DNA of 64,000 bases from Salinicola lusitanus (GCF_003206045.1 NZ_PZJM01000003.1:278303-342302), one strand, 5' to 3'; positions 1-9,470 are shown, counted from the stretch's first letter. A program made the numbers and translations. The notes: generated by a model not told the origin, from the sequence alone.

Positions 1-50
1 GGCACGGGCCCGTTTGCTTTGCAGGTCTACCACGAGCGAAACGTTGGCGC

Positions 51-1523
51 TCAGCTCGTCGCCAGCGCTTCGCCCCCCTTGCCGTTCAGGTGGGCCGGCA
101 CTTCCGGCTCGTCGACGGCAAACAGACCGCCGCTCAGGCGACGTACCCGCTTCATGAACAACGCGATGCAGATCAGCGTACCGATCGCCGCCACCACGTA
201 GCTCATCTGCAGCGAGAGACCGAAGCCGATCGGCGCGTAGGCGAGATAGGTGAAGGTCGCCATGGTCATGAACGTCGCCGGGATCGAGGTGATCAGGTGC
301 GGCTTGCGTGCCAGCACCAGATACATGGTCGCGACCCACAGCGCGATGACGGCCGTGGTCTGGTTGGCCCAGGAGAAGTAGCGCCACAGCAGCGTGAAGT
401 CCATATGGGTCAGCGCGTATGAGACCACGAACAGCGGCGCGGCGATCAGCAGGCGCTTGACGATGGGGCGCTGGTCGACCTTCAGGTAGTCGGCGATGAT
501 CATGCGCGCGCTGCGGAAGGCCGTGTCGCCGGAGGTGATCGGCAACACGATCACGCCGAGAATGGCCAGCGTACCGCCGATGGCGCCCAGCATGGTGGTG
601 GAGACCTCGCTGACCACGGCGGCCGGGCCGCCGGCTGCCAGGACGTCGGATAGCGTGTGATCGCCGTGGAACAGGCTCATCGCCGCCGCCGCCCAGATCA
701 TCGCGATGACACCTTCGGTGATCATCATGCCGTAGAAGATCTTGCGACCGTTGCTCTCGTTCTCCGTGGTGCGGGAGATGATGGGTGTCTGGGTCGCATG
801 AAAACCGGACAGCGCGCCGCAGGAGATGGTCAGGAACAGCAGCGGGAAGATCGGTGCGCCCTGGGGATGCATGTTCTGAAACGAGAGCTCGGGAATCGGC
901 GCGCCGGTGAAGATCATGCCCAGGCCGATACCCAACGCGCTGAACAGCAGCAGCGCGCCGAAATAAGGGTAGATGCGACCGATCACCTTATCGATCGGCA
1001 GCAGCGTCGCCAGCAGGTAGTAGGCGAAGATCACCAGCGTGATCAGCGTGATCGACAACGGCGTCATGTTGGCGAGCAGCGCCGCCGGCGAGGTCACGAA
1101 GACGGTACCCACCAACAGCAGCAGCAGAATGGCGAAGCCGTTGACGACGTGCTTCATCACCCTGCCCAGGAACTTGCCCGCCAGCTGCGGCAGGTGAGCG
1201 CCATGATTGCGGATCGAGATCATGCCGGTGAGATAGTCGTGCACCGCGCCGGCGAAGATACAGCCGACGACGATCCAAACGAACGCCACCGGACCGTAGA
1301 GCGCGCCGAGAATCGGTCCGAAGATGGGTCCGACCCCCGCGATATTGAGCAGTTGAATCAGCGAATTCCGCGTGGTGTTCATCGGCACGTAGTCGATGTT
1401 GTCACGCATGGTGAACGCCGGCGTGCGTCGCTTTCGATCGGTGACGAACACCCGCTCCACGAATTTTCCATACGTGAAGTAGCCCACTATCAACAGTAGG
1501 ATCGATCCAATGAATGTAATCAT
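51..1523 (-). CDS. cstA: CstA-family carbon starvation / peptide transporter
   Basis: The 490-residue product is almost entirely hydrophobic, with many membrane segments from the N-terminus (MITFIGSILLLIVGYFTYG) onward. It carries the CstA signatures NIAGVGPIFGPILGALYGP near residues 60-80 and GFHATQTPIISRTT near residue 240. Family members import peptides (or pyruvate, in the BtsT branch) at the inner membrane when carbon is short. At 490 residues it is much shorter than E. coli CstA (about 700), which matches a compact subfamily rather than a truncation, since both ends look intact. The gene is alone on its strand here. The next gene lies about 200 bp away and is divergent. The substrate cannot be told from the sequence. 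Confidence 0.9.
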   Translation of the reverse strand: MITFIGSILLLIVGYFTYGKFVERVFVTDRKRRTPAFTMRDNIDYVPMNTTRNSLIQLLNIAGVGPIFGPILGALYGPVAFVWIVVGCIFAGAVHDYLTGMISIRNHGAHLPQLAGKFLGRVMKHVVNGFAILLLLLVGTVFVTSPAALLANMTPLSITLITLVIFAYYLLATLLPIDKVIGRIYPYFGALLLFSALGIGLGMIFTGAPIPELSFQNMHPQGAPIFPLLFLTISCGALSGFHATQTPIISRTTENESNGRKIFYGMMITEGVIAMIWAAAAMSLFHGDHTLSDVLAAGGPAAVVSEVSTTMLGAIGGTLAILGVIVLPITSGDTAFRSARMIIADYLKVDQRPIVKRLLIAAPLFVVSYALTHMDFTLLWRYFSWANQTTAVIALWVATMYLVLARKPHLITSIPATFMTMATFTYLAYAPIGFGLSLQMSYVVAAIGTLICIALFMKRVRRLSGGLFAVDEPEVPAHLNGKGGEALATS

Positions 1524-1729
1524 CTAGGGCCCCTGGTGCTGGAAAGACGCCTTGTGGGCATCCGGCAGGTACGACACGGACCCGCAGGATCCGCAATTCG
1601 ATAGAGCGCGCCAATTTACGAATAAGGCCCGCACATTACATCTAGACTTTAGTGGTGGTGGCGGCGCTTGTCTCGATGGGACTTCTCAAGCATGCTGGCG
1701 CCTTTCCAGCCACCTCGCCCACACCGTCA

Positions 1730-2497
1730 ATGTTCAAGACTCTCGTGGCACTCCTTCTCATCGCCTCGCCGAGCCTGCTGGCAGCGATCTCCCCCGCGAT
1801 GGCGGCAACGTCATCGACCGCTCCCGACCTGCTGGCACGCGCCGACGTGAGATATCAGCCGACGGCGGCCTCACTCGATCGACTGGCCCCGGACGCCGAT
1901 CCCGACGTCGTCGCCCTCGGCCTGGGGATCATGCAATGCGCGCAGCAGCACGGCGTGGGAGAGAACGCCCGGCGCCTGGCAATCATCGACTACAGCCGCT
2001 CTTCACTGACGCCACGTCTCTGGGTCTTCGATCTGGCCCGCAACACGCTCCTCTATCGAGAGGTGGTGGCGCATGGACAGGGCTCGGGCGGGGACATCCC
2101 GGATCACTTCTCCAACCAAGAAGGCTCTCACGCCTCCAGCCTGGGCCTGTTTCTGACCGGCCAGACCTACGAGGGCAAAAACGGCTACTCCCTGCGCATG
2201 GAGGGCCTGGAACCCGGCTTCAACGATGCGGCGATGAGCCGCGCGATCGTCATCCATGGCGCTGACTACGTGGACCCGGCAGCCGGCGAGGCGCAGGGCC
2301 GGCTGGGTCGCAGTTGGGGGTGCCCCGCCCTGCGCCCCGGCATCGCCGATGGCGTGATCGACGTGCTGAAGGAGGGTCAGTTCGTGTTCTCCTACTATCC
2401 CGAGCGCGAGTGGCTGATGCGTTCCGCGCTGGCCCGGTGCGGGCAGGCCCGGGTCGCGCAAAACGTTCACGAGCATCGCTGGCTCGGCGCGCGCTGA
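1730..2497 (+). CDS. murein L,D-transpeptidase catalytic-domain family protein (YkuD_2 type)
   Basis: The predicted protein has 255 residues, starting at MFKTLVALLLIASPS, a signal-peptide-like N-terminus ending near AMAA. A longer in-frame extension upstream exists but would bury the signal sequence. The catalytic signature is IVIHGADYVDP (His about 176) followed by GRSWGCPALRP (Cys about 198), the His/Cys arrangement of the YkuD_2-type L,D-transpeptidase-like family. Function is inferred as periplasmic peptidoglycan processing. It lies about 120 bp upstream of a second, unrelated-looking L,D-transpeptidase on the same strand, so the two may act together on the cell wall. Confidence 0.85.
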   Translation: MFKTLVALLLIASPSLLAAISPAMAATSSTAPDLLARADVRYQPTAASLDRLAPDADPDVVALGLGIMQCAQQHGVGENARRLAIIDYSRSSLTPRLWVFDLARNTLLYREVVAHGQGSGGDIPDHFSNQEGSHASSLGLFLTGQTYEGKNGYSLRMEGLEPGFNDAAMSRAIVIHGADYVDPAAGEAQGRLGRSWGCPALRPGIADGVIDVLKEGQFVFSYYPEREWLMRSALARCGQARVAQNVHEHRWLGAR

Positions 2498-2616
2498 ACG
2501 ATCTCCACGGGACGCCGGTTTCCGGACCTTGCCAGGTTCCCCCGCAGAGGCGACATTGATAGGGTGCCGGGCGTCGATGACCAGAAGAGAACCGGCAGTC
2601 GTCAGGGAGTTCCCCA

Positions 2617-3732
2617 ATGCTGCGGCTGGGAATCACGCTACTGTTGAGCCTTGCCATGCTGGCCTCGCCGGCCAGTTTTGCCGTGCCTTTCTGGGGTGAC
2701 AAGCAATCGAGCCCTATTGATTCCCCGCTCGACCGACTGCCTCCCGGCGCCTGGATCTGGGGCGGCGATGACGAGCGGGCCGGGCCGATGGCCGTCGTCG
2801 TCAGCCTGGCCGAGCAGCGGGCCTACGTCTATCGCAACGGCATCCTGATCGGCGTGAGCACGATCAGCAGCGGTCGCCCCGGCTATGAGACGCCTACGGG
2901 TGTCTTCACCGTGCTGCAGAAGGACAAGGATCACCACTCCAATCTCTATGGCAACGCCCCGATGCCCTACCAGCAGCGATTGACCTGGGACGGCGTGGCA
3001 CTGCATGCCGGCGGCTTGCCGGGCTACCCGGAGTCCCACGGCTGCGTCCACCTGCCCACCGAGTTCGCCCGCCTGCTGTTCGACGCCTCGAACCTCGGGA
3101 TGACCGTGGTGGTGGCCCAGGAAGGTCAGGCGCCGGTTTCCCTCGTTCACCCCGGCCCGTTGAGTCCGATCGATGCGCATACCGGCGCCGATGCCGGCAT
3201 GCCCCAACTGGCCAGTGGCAGTAGCTGGCGCTGGGCCATGGATCCCCCCGCCGCGGGGCCGGTTTCAATGGTGCTGAGCCGCAGTGACCGCATGATCGTG
3301 GTCTATCGCAACGGCGTCGAGATCGGCCGCTCCCGTGTCGAGCTAGCTCGTTCGGATACCGTGACCGGGACCCGCGCCTATATCGTCGAAGGGCATTTCC
3401 ATCCCCCGACCTCGCAACAGAGCGCTCACACGAGCCCCGGAAGAGACAACCGGGCACTGCCGATGCCCACCTGGATCGCGATCGGCGTACCGGGTTACGA
3501 GAGTACGGCCGGCCAGCGGGTACCGGCCGATCTGGTCAATCAGGTCGTCGTGCCGGACGGTTTCAAGCAGAAGGTGTTGCCCCTGCTCGCCCCCGGTACC
3601 GTGCTGGTCGCCACCGACGCGCACCTGGCTCCGGAGACCAGCGGTGGACGCCTACGCGTGATCGACAGCGTCGGCCCCCACGACTGGCTGGATAACGTCG
3701 CGACCGAGCCTCGTGTCGGCGCCGACCACTGA
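2617..3732 (+). CDS. L,D-transpeptidase (YkuD/ErfK family) with a second degenerate domain
   Basis: 371 residues with an N-terminal signal sequence (MLRLGITLLLSLAMLASPAS). Residues about 65-170 form a YkuD domain: substrate-binding strand AVVVSLAEQRAYVYRNG, then HAGGLPGYPESHGCVHLP with catalytic Cys about 143. Such enzymes form 3-3 cross-links or attach lipoproteins to peptidoglycan in the periplasm. Residues about 215-340 begin with SMVLSRSDRMIVVYRNGVE, which resembles the start of the first domain, but this half has no HGC motif. It looks like an internal duplication that lost catalysis. AGGGAG lies 8-10 bases before the ATG. The gene follows the YkuD_2-type gene on the same strand. Confidence 0.88.
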   Translation: MLRLGITLLLSLAMLASPASFAVPFWGDKQSSPIDSPLDRLPPGAWIWGGDDERAGPMAVVVSLAEQRAYVYRNGILIGVSTISSGRPGYETPTGVFTVLQKDKDHHSNLYGNAPMPYQQRLTWDGVALHAGGLPGYPESHGCVHLPTEFARLLFDASNLGMTVVVAQEGQAPVSLVHPGPLSPIDAHTGADAGMPQLASGSSWRWAMDPPAAGPVSMVLSRSDRMIVVYRNGVEIGRSRVELARSDTVTGTRAYIVEGHFHPPTSQQSAHTSPGRDNRALPMPTWIAIGVPGYESTAGQRVPADLVNQVVVPDGFKQKVLPLLAPGTVLVATDAHLAPETSGGRLRVIDSVGPHDWLDNVATEPRVGADH

Positions 3733-3931
3733 AGTCGCCACCGACGGCCACGGGGTGCGGGTAGGACGAGGCATGCGACATTCAGCCACTATGATCCACC
3801 CCGGAACTGGCCTATGTTGAGGGTCGACGAGCGATTCGACGAGTCGTGACACGTCAACGGCCGCAGGCGACCGGAGACGGTGCGGCCCCTGGAGCGCTTC
3901 CGCTGGTTCCCTTCACCTTTGGGAGGTTGCC

Positions 3932-4435
3932 ATGTTCAAGTCTCTGCTGGTCCCCATCGATGGTTCCGAGGACTCCCATGTCGCGCTCAATGTCGCCTGC
4001 CAACTGGCGGCACCGGTTCAGGGCAAGCTGTATCTCCTGAATGTCCGCGCCCCCTATCCCCAGCTGCACCGCGGCGAGTTGCTGAGCGTCGAAGCGGCGA
4101 TCAAGGCGGCTTCGGTGGACACCGCGCTCCGCGAAGGTCACGCCATCCTGGACGTGGCGCTGGATACGCTCCCCTCTTTTCCCGGTTACAACGGCGAATT
4201 CGACACCCTGGTCAAGCAGGGCTCGCCGGCCCGCACGATCGTTGCCGAAGCCGAGCGACTGGAAGTGGACGCAATCGTGATGGGCAGCCGAGGCGTCGGC
4301 CAGTTCAAGGGTCTGATGATCGGTAGCGTCTCCCACAAGGTGACCCACGTTGCCAAGTGTCGGGTGATCTGCGTACATGAGACCCCGCACCGGCACGCGA
4401 CACAGGCGCCCCACGAATTCGTCGACTTCGACTGA
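3932..4435 (+). CDS. universal stress protein, UspA family
   Basis: 167 residues. It starts MFKSLLVPIDGSEDS, the typical first strand of a Usp domain with the conserved Asp. It ends with the ATP-binding signature VMGSRGVGQFKGLMIGSVSHKV (G-2x-G-9x-G-S/T type), so this is an ATP-binding UspA-like protein. A good Shine-Dalgarno sequence (GGGAGG) precedes the ATG. These cytoplasmic proteins support survival under starvation or stress. The partner is unknown. It is followed by a small DksA/TraR-type gene on the same strand. Confidence 0.92.
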   Translation: MFKSLLVPIDGSEDSHVALNVACQLAAPVQGKLYLLNVRAPYPQLHRGELLSVEAAIKAASVDTALREGHAILDVALDTLPSFPGYNGEFDTLVKQGSPARTIVAEAERLEVDAIVMGSRGVGQFKGLMIGSVSHKVTHVAKCRVICVHETPHRHATQAPHEFVDFD

Positions 4436-4538
4436 CCCTCGGCCTGGGCCGTCAATTCACGCGCAGGACTTGCGAGACACCAGGGTCACCACCATGCTGT
4501 GAGATCATCACGGGAGAGGTTCCCGAAGGAGAGAGCGC

Positions 4539-4808
4539 ATGGCCAGCGGCTGGGCAAAAGACGGTGCGGTTCAGGAGCAGATCGACAGCACCGTGGAAGA
4601 CGGTATCCAGGAAGCGCGACTGCGGCTGCAGCGAGCCGGGCCCAGCCTGGCGGTTTGCGAGGAGTGCGAGGCGCCGATCCCGGAAGCGCGCCGCCAGGCC
4701 GTGCCCGGCGTTCGGTTGTGTATCGCCTGTCAGGCCGAAGCGGATCGCCACCAGACGCATCGTGCCGGCTACAATCGCCGTGGCAGCAAGGACAGTCAAC
4801 TGCGCTGA
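4539..4808 (+). CDS. small DksA/TraR-family C4 zinc-finger protein
   Basis: 89 residues ending in a C4 zinc finger: CEECEAPIPEARR, about 17 residues, then CIACQAE. This is the DksA/TraR signature. The N-terminal half is a short predicted helix, so the protein lacks most of the coiled coil of full DksA and resembles E. coli YbiI or phage TraR-like proteins. TraR-type proteins bind the RNA polymerase secondary channel. Whether this one does is inference. AAGGAG is placed 8-9 bases before the ATG. It ends 17 bp before the convergent sulfotransferase-like gene. Confidence 0.87.
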   Translation: MASGWAKDGAVQEQIDSTVEDGIQEARLRLQRAGPSLAVCEECEAPIPEARRQAVPGVRLCIACQAEADRHQTHRAGYNRRGSKDSQLR

Positions 4809-4824
4809 GCGGCTGGTCGAGCCG

Positions 4825-5862
4825 TCAGGCCGGCGATCTCGCCCCCTCCGGCATCGACTGCAGCAGTTCGAGCAGGTCTCGGATCACACGCCTCTGCAAT
4901 TGCTCGGCCCGGTCCCGGGATAGGCGCCCCCGCACGGCTGGATCCGACTCCCCTGCATCACGGTCACCGAAGACGGCCTCGAACGGCACGTGCGGGAAGA
5001 ACTGCTGCTGAAGCCGAGCATTCTCCTCGCGGTGATGCGCCATGATGCGTCGAGCCATCTCCGGGTCCATGAAATCCCTCTCACGCTGGAACAGCTCGTT
5101 GCCGGCGCCCAGCGTCCTGATCAGCCGTTGCTTCAGCCTGTCATCATGGATATCGCGGAAGAGCCCTTGATAGCCGGCGAGAATCTCGCAGAAAAAGGGA
5201 TTCAGACTGAGATTGCTTCGATCCTGGTTGAAAGAGAGCGTCGACGGGTCCTCCACCAAATGGGCGAAGAAGTCCGTCAGCAGCTCTCCCCCTCGTAGCG
5301 CCTCCGCCTGCAGCGGTCTCACCGTCACATGAGCGGCCCCATAGAGCCTGCCGAAAGCCTGCCCGACCGCCAAGTAGTGTGGGTTGGCCCGGCGCAACGC
5401 CTCCTGGCTATATTCCGCGAATGACTTGCCCTCCTTGAACCCCCACTGCTGCCAGGCGGAGAGCAGGTAGTCATCCTGCCGGCGAATGTAGTAGATCACC
5501 TGGACGTCGTCGAAGTATTCGGCGAGCACCCGATGAATGCCCTCTCCTATCGGCCCCATCAGATGGTTGATGAGGTTCTCCGCGGAGATCACGAAGGTCG
5601 CGTCCCGCCACAGTGGCGACTCCTGCCAGGACGCCAGGCGCGAGCGCAGAGACGTCGTGTCTCCACCATTCTCCATGACCTGTCGAAAGAACTCGCGTGG
5701 GGTTTCGCCATGGGGATCGAACCCGGCATCGCCGGGCAGGCGAAGGTGCGGATCGGGCACGACGACCCGATTGTCGGCCAGTCCCGGGCGATTGCGGATG
5801 ATCGCCCGCTGAATGCTGGTCGAACCGCACTTCGCATGACCGGGGTGAAGTAGTAATCTCAT
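4825..5862 (-). CDS. sulfotransferase-like P-loop protein
   Basis: About 345 residues. The N-terminus MRLLLHPGHAKCGSTSIQRA fits the 5'-phosphosulfate-binding loop of PAPS-dependent sulfotransferases. A later YYIRRQDDYLLSAWQQW segment (about residues 140-160) fits the 3'-phosphate-binding region. The start at 5862 is preferred over an ATG five codons upstream because GAGGGG lies about 6 bases before it. Bacterial members sulfate or modify surface glycans, lipids or capsule. There is no glycan-synthesis neighbour here, so the acceptor is unknown. The gene stands alone, convergent with the DksA-like gene and divergent from the LysR gene. Confidence 0.6.
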   Translation of the reverse strand: MRLLLHPGHAKCGSTSIQRAIIRNRPGLADNRVVVPDPHLRLPGDAGFDPHGETPREFFRQVMENGGDTTSLRSRLASWQESPLWRDATFVISAENLINHLMGPIGEGIHRVLAEYFDDVQVIYYIRRQDDYLLSAWQQWGFKEGKSFAEYSQEALRRANPHYLAVGQAFGRLYGAAHVTVRPLQAEALRGGELLTDFFAHLVEDPSTLSFNQDRSNLSLNPFFCEILAGYQGLFRDIHDDRLKQRLIRTLGAGNELFQRERDFMDPEMARRIMAHHREENARLQQQFFPHVPFEAVFGDRDAGESDPAVRGRLSRDRAEQLQRRVIRDLLELLQSMPEGARSPA

Positions 5863-6067
5863 GGCATCCCCTCGCATGTAGCAAGCCGTAACGGCCCAGA
5901 TTTAGGCCATTACAAACGCCAGGGCAACCGGTGGCGGGTGCCCGGAGGGCAAAATCCCAAAATAGGCTTGGATGCGTCGTCGAATCGACTTAGTGACGTC
6001 CCGCTCGCCACGGGAGTACACACTCAGCGCCTCACTGTCATGCGTCGCACCGAAGGAACCGATCCCA

Positions 6068-7009
6068 ATGCATTTCGATCTGGCGGACCTGCGTATCTTC
6101 GTCCACGTGGCGGAAGCTAGGAGCCTGACGGCCGGCGCACAGCGCGCGCATCTGTCGACGGCGGCGGTCAGCGGTCGGGTCAAGTCGCTGGAGGCACAAC
6201 TGGAAAGTCGTCTGTTCTACCGGAGCAGCCAGGGTGTCGAGCTGACCCCGGCCGGGGAGCGGCTGCTGCAGCACGCCCATCTCATCCTGCGCCAGGTCGA
6301 GCGTGTGAAGAGCGAGTTCTCCGGCTATGCCAGCGACGCTGCCGGACACCTGCGGATCTTCGCCAACACCACCGCAGTGATCGAGTTCATGCCCGAGGTA
6401 CTGGCCGATTTTCTCGCCGCGCGCCCCGGTATCACCGTGGACCTCCAGGAACGAATGACCAGCGATATCGTCCGCGGTGTGCTCGACGGCACCGCCGACA
6501 TGGGCATTCTTGGCATCATGGTGGGCGTCGAGGTGCCCTCGCGACTGAAGACGCTGCCTTTCAGCCAGGACAGGCTGGTGCTGGCGACACCGCTCGATCA
6601 CCCGCTGGCCGAACGCGAGGAGGTCACCTACGAGGATGCCCTGGTTTATCCGCATGTCACGCTGCACGAGGGCAGCACGCTGTTTCATTATCTGGAGATG
6701 AAAGCGCTGGAGCTGGGCAAGCCACTGCCGGTCAGAATTCAGGTATTCGGTTTCGAATCGGCGTGCCGCATGATCGAGGCCGGGGTCGGGGTGGGTATCA
6801 TTCCGGAGTCCTGCGCACTTCGTTATCGAGGCCACATGCGCTTGAGCGTGCGTCACCTGAGCGACGCCTGGGCATACCGCGAGCGCAGCATCCTGATTCG
6901 CGACGACCATGCCCTGCCCGGGTTTGGACAGGAGCTGCTGGATATCATCACCCAATACCAGTCAGCGCCACCTTTCTCGCCGGCGCAGCGCACACCCAGC
7001 CGACCATGA
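6068..7009 (+). CDS. LysR-family transcriptional regulator
   Basis: 313 residues. The N-terminal winged helix is MHFDLADLRIFVHVAEARSL through AQRAHLSTAAVSGRVKSLE, followed by a periplasmic-binding-protein-like effector domain from about residue 90. Start chosen at 6068 (AAGGAA about 9 bases upstream), because this gives the normal LysR N-terminus; an in-frame ATG 96 bp upstream does not. Effector and targets are unknown. The nearest downstream gene is the convergent carboxynorspermidine decarboxylase, so no divergent target is evident; the sulfotransferase-like gene upstream is divergent and is the simplest candidate target. Confidence 0.9.
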   Translation: MHFDLADLRIFVHVAEARSLTAGAQRAHLSTAAVSGRVKSLEAQLESRLFYRSSQGVELTPAGERLLQHAHLILRQVERVKSEFSGYASDAAGHLRIFANTTAVIEFMPEVLADFLAARPGITVDLQERMTSDIVRGVLDGTADMGILGIMVGVEVPSRLKTLPFSQDRLVLATPLDHPLAEREEVTYEDALVYPHVTLHEGSTLFHYLEMKALELGKPLPVRIQVFGFESACRMIEAGVGVGIIPESCALRYRGHMRLSVRHLSDAWAYRERSILIRDDHALPGFGQELLDIITQYQSAPPFSPAQRTPSRP

Positions 7010-7033
7010 AAAATGCCCCGCGGCGCGGGGCAT
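7009..7033 (-). terminator. intrinsic terminator after nspC
   Basis: A perfect 9-bp inverted repeat (ATGCCCCGC, loop GGC on the + strand, GCGGGGCAT) is followed on the minus strand by a run of five T. It sits between the convergent LysR and nspC genes and most clearly terminates nspC. Confidence 0.8.
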
Positions 7034-7059
7034 TGTCACCAGGGCCGACATCTGGCCCA

Positions 7060-8238
7060 TCAACTCAAGCGCTGCATGTAGTCCACGTAGCCGAAGGTCC
7101 TGACGGTTCGCACCTCGCGGCTTGTCTCGTCGATCCGGCAGATCGCCGGCAGCCGAATGCCGTTGAAGGTGGTGGTCTTGACCATGGTGTAGTGTGCCAT
7201 GTCGGTGAACACCAGCCGGTCGCCGATCTCGAGCGGCCGGTCGAAGGCGTAATCACCGATCACGTCGCCGGCCAGGCAGGTCGTTCCGCCGAGGCGGTAG
7301 GTATGGGCTTTCTCGCCGGGCTTGGCACCGCCGATGATCTCGGGACGGTAGGGCATCTCCAGCACGTCCGGCATGTGCGCCGTCGCCGAGGTGTCCAGGA
7401 TCGCGATGGGACCATCGTTGTCGACGATATCCAGCACGCTGCAGACGAGATAGCCGGTGTTCAGCGCGATCGCTTCGCCCGGCTCGAGATAGACCTCGAG
7501 ATGGGGATGACGCGCCTTGAAGTCACGGATCACCCGCACCAGGCGTTCGACATCGTAATCGGCACGAGTGATGTGATGTCCGCCGCCGAAGTTGACCCAG
7601 CGCAGGCCGGCCAGATACTGACCGAATCTGGCCTCGAACGCCGCCAGCGTCGCTTCCAGCGCATCGCTGTTCTGCTCGCAGAGCGCGTGGAAATGCAGGC
7701 CTTCCAGCCCCTCGACGTCTGCCGGCGACAGATCGACCGCCCGGGTGCCAAGGCGCGAACCCGGCGCGCAGGGATCATAGAGCGCCACTTCACCGGTGGA
7801 GTGTTCGGGATTGACCCGCAGCCCGCAGGAGACGCGGCGCGGCGCGGCCCTGACCGTCTCGCGGAAATGCCGCCACTGGCTCGGCGAATTGAAACTCAGG
7901 TGATCGGCGTAACGCAGGACCACCTCCATCTCCGGCGCGGTGAACGCCGGAGAATAGACATGGACTTCACCACCGAACGTCTCGGCGCCCAGGCGCGCCT
8001 CGTCCTGCCCACTGGCGGTCGTCCCCACCAGGTACTGACTCACCAGCGGGAAGGTGTTCCACATGGCGAAGCCTTTCAGCGCCAGCAGAATCCTGGCACC
8101 GCTCTCGGCCTGCACCCGCCCCAGCAGCTCCAGATTGCGCCGCAACAGCGCGTCATCCACCACGTACGCCGGCGACGGGCAGGCGCCGACATCGAACGGC
8201 GCCGCGTCGAGCGAGTGGCCGGTGTCGTGCGTCGCCAT
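7060..8238 (-). CDS. nspC: carboxynorspermidine decarboxylase
   Basis: 392 residues of the alanine-racemase-fold PLP decarboxylase type. ILLALKGFAMW (about residue 50-60) carries the PLP-binding Lys. VNFGGGHHIT and YLEPGEAI fit the phosphate-binding and active-site glycine motifs, and TTCLAGDVIGDY fits the catalytic Cys/Asp region. It converts carboxynorspermidine or carboxyspermidine to norspermidine or spermidine. Its ATG overlaps the stop of the upstream dehydrogenase gene by one base (TGATG), indicating translational coupling in one operon. An intrinsic terminator follows. Confidence 0.93.
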   Translation of the reverse strand: MATHDTGHSLDAAPFDVGACPSPAYVVDDALLRRNLELLGRVQAESGARILLALKGFAMWNTFPLVSQYLVGTTASGQDEARLGAETFGGEVHVYSPAFTAPEMEVVLRYADHLSFNSPSQWRHFRETVRAAPRRVSCGLRVNPEHSTGEVALYDPCAPGSRLGTRAVDLSPADVEGLEGLHFHALCEQNSDALEATLAAFEARFGQYLAGLRWVNFGGGHHITRADYDVERLVRVIRDFKARHPHLEVYLEPGEAIALNTGYLVCSVLDIVDNDGPIAILDTSATAHMPDVLEMPYRPEIIGGAKPGEKAHTYRLGGTTCLAGDVIGDYAFDRPLEIGDRLVFTDMAHYTMVKTTTFNGIRLPAICRIDETSREVRTVRTFGYVDYMQRLS

Positions 8239-9437
8239 CAGGCCAGTGGATCCTGGTCAGGATCGAGCTCGACCATCTGCCACGGCAACCCCATCTCACC
8301 GATGCGCGCCATGAACGGGTCGGGATCGAGCTGCTCGACGTTGAACACCCCCTCGCCCTTCCAGATGCCTTCCAGCATCAGCATCGCACCGGTCACCGCC
8401 GGCACGCCGGTGGTGTAGGAGATCGCCTGGGACTGGACTTCGGCGTAGCACTTCTCGTGATCGCAGATGTTGTAGATGTACACCTTGCGACGCTTGCCAT
8501 CCTTGATGCCGTCGAGAATGACGCCGATGTTGGTCTTGCCCTTGGTGCGCGGGCCGAGGGATGCCGGGTCCGGCAGTACCTGCTTCAGGAACTGCAGCGG
8601 GGATATCTCGACTCCCTCGACCTGGATCGGCTCGATACGGGTCATGCCGACGTTCTCGAGCACCTTGAGGTGCGTGATGTACTTCTCCGAGAAGGTCATC
8701 CAGAAGCGAATGCGCTCCAGGCCCTTGATGTTCTGGGACAACGATTCCAGCTCTTCGTGATAGAGCAGATACATCTCCTTCTCGCCGATGCCGTCGAAGT
8801 CGAACTTGCGTTTCTCGGCCAGCGGCGGCGTCTCGACCCACTCGCCCTTCTCCCAGTAACGGCCGTTCGCGGTGATCTCGCGAATGTTGATTTCCGGGTT
8901 GAAGTTGGTGGCGAACGGGTAGCCGTGATCGCCGCCGTTGGCATCCAGGATATCGATCCGGTGGATCTCGTCGAACAGGTTCTTCTGGCCGTAGGCGCAA
9001 TAGATATTGGTCATGCCCGGGTCGAAGCCACAGCCCAGCGTGGCCATTGCACCCGCCTTGGCATAACGATCCTGGAACGCCCACTGCTCCTTGTATTCGA
9101 ACTTGGCCTCGTCCGGATGCTCGTAGTTGGCGGTGTCCAGATAGGGCACGCCGGTCTGGAGGCAGGCTTCCATGATGGTGAGATCCTGATAAGGCAGTGC
9201 CACGTGAATCAGGATATCCGGCTTGAACGACTCGATCAGCGCGACCAGCGCTTCGACGCTGTCAGCGTCGACCTGAGCGGTCTGGATCGAACGCGGCAGT
9301 TGCTCGGCGATGGCCTTGCACTTGGCTTCGTTGCGGCTGGCGAGACAGATCTCGCTGAATACTTCGGGATGCTGTGCGCACTTGTGGGTGACTACGCCAC
9401 CGACGCCACCGGCACCAACAATCAGGACTTTGCTCAT
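8238..9437 (-). CDS. carboxynorspermidine synthase (saccharopine dehydrogenase family)
   Basis: 399 residues. N-terminal Rossmann motif VLIVGAGGVGGVVTHKC, then the saccharopine-dehydrogenase-like fold with GCGFDPGMTNIYCAYGQK near residue 145. In the carboxy(nor)spermidine route this enzyme reductively condenses aspartate semialdehyde with diaminopropane or putrescine using NADPH. It is the first gene of a two-gene operon with nspC (one-base overlap), which fixes the assignment. Homologues are often labelled saccharopine dehydrogenase or Lys1-like, a misleading name here. A 14-bp palindrome lies 34-47 bp upstream of the start. Confidence 0.92.
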   Translation of the reverse strand: MSKVLIVGAGGVGGVVTHKCAQHPEVFSEICLASRNEAKCKAIAEQLPRSIQTAQVDADSVEALVALIESFKPDILIHVALPYQDLTIMEACLQTGVPYLDTANYEHPDEAKFEYKEQWAFQDRYAKAGAMATLGCGFDPGMTNIYCAYGQKNLFDEIHRIDILDANGGDHGYPFATNFNPEINIREITANGRYWEKGEWVETPPLAEKRKFDFDGIGEKEMYLLYHEELESLSQNIKGLERIRFWMTFSEKYITHLKVLENVGMTRIEPIQVEGVEISPLQFLKQVLPDPASLGPRTKGKTNIGVILDGIKDGKRRKVYIYNICDHEKCYAEVQSQAISYTTGVPAVTGAMLMLEGIWKGEGVFNVEQLDPDPFMARIGEMGLPWQMVELDPDQDPLA

Positions 9438-9470
9438 GAATTCGCTTCCAGATCGGGAAAAGTCAACAGT

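Noticed and set aside
657-1499. Open frame antisense to cstA
   Set aside because: Composition is dominated by Arg, Gln and Asp, typical of the reverse of a GC-rich membrane gene. No ribosome-binding site.
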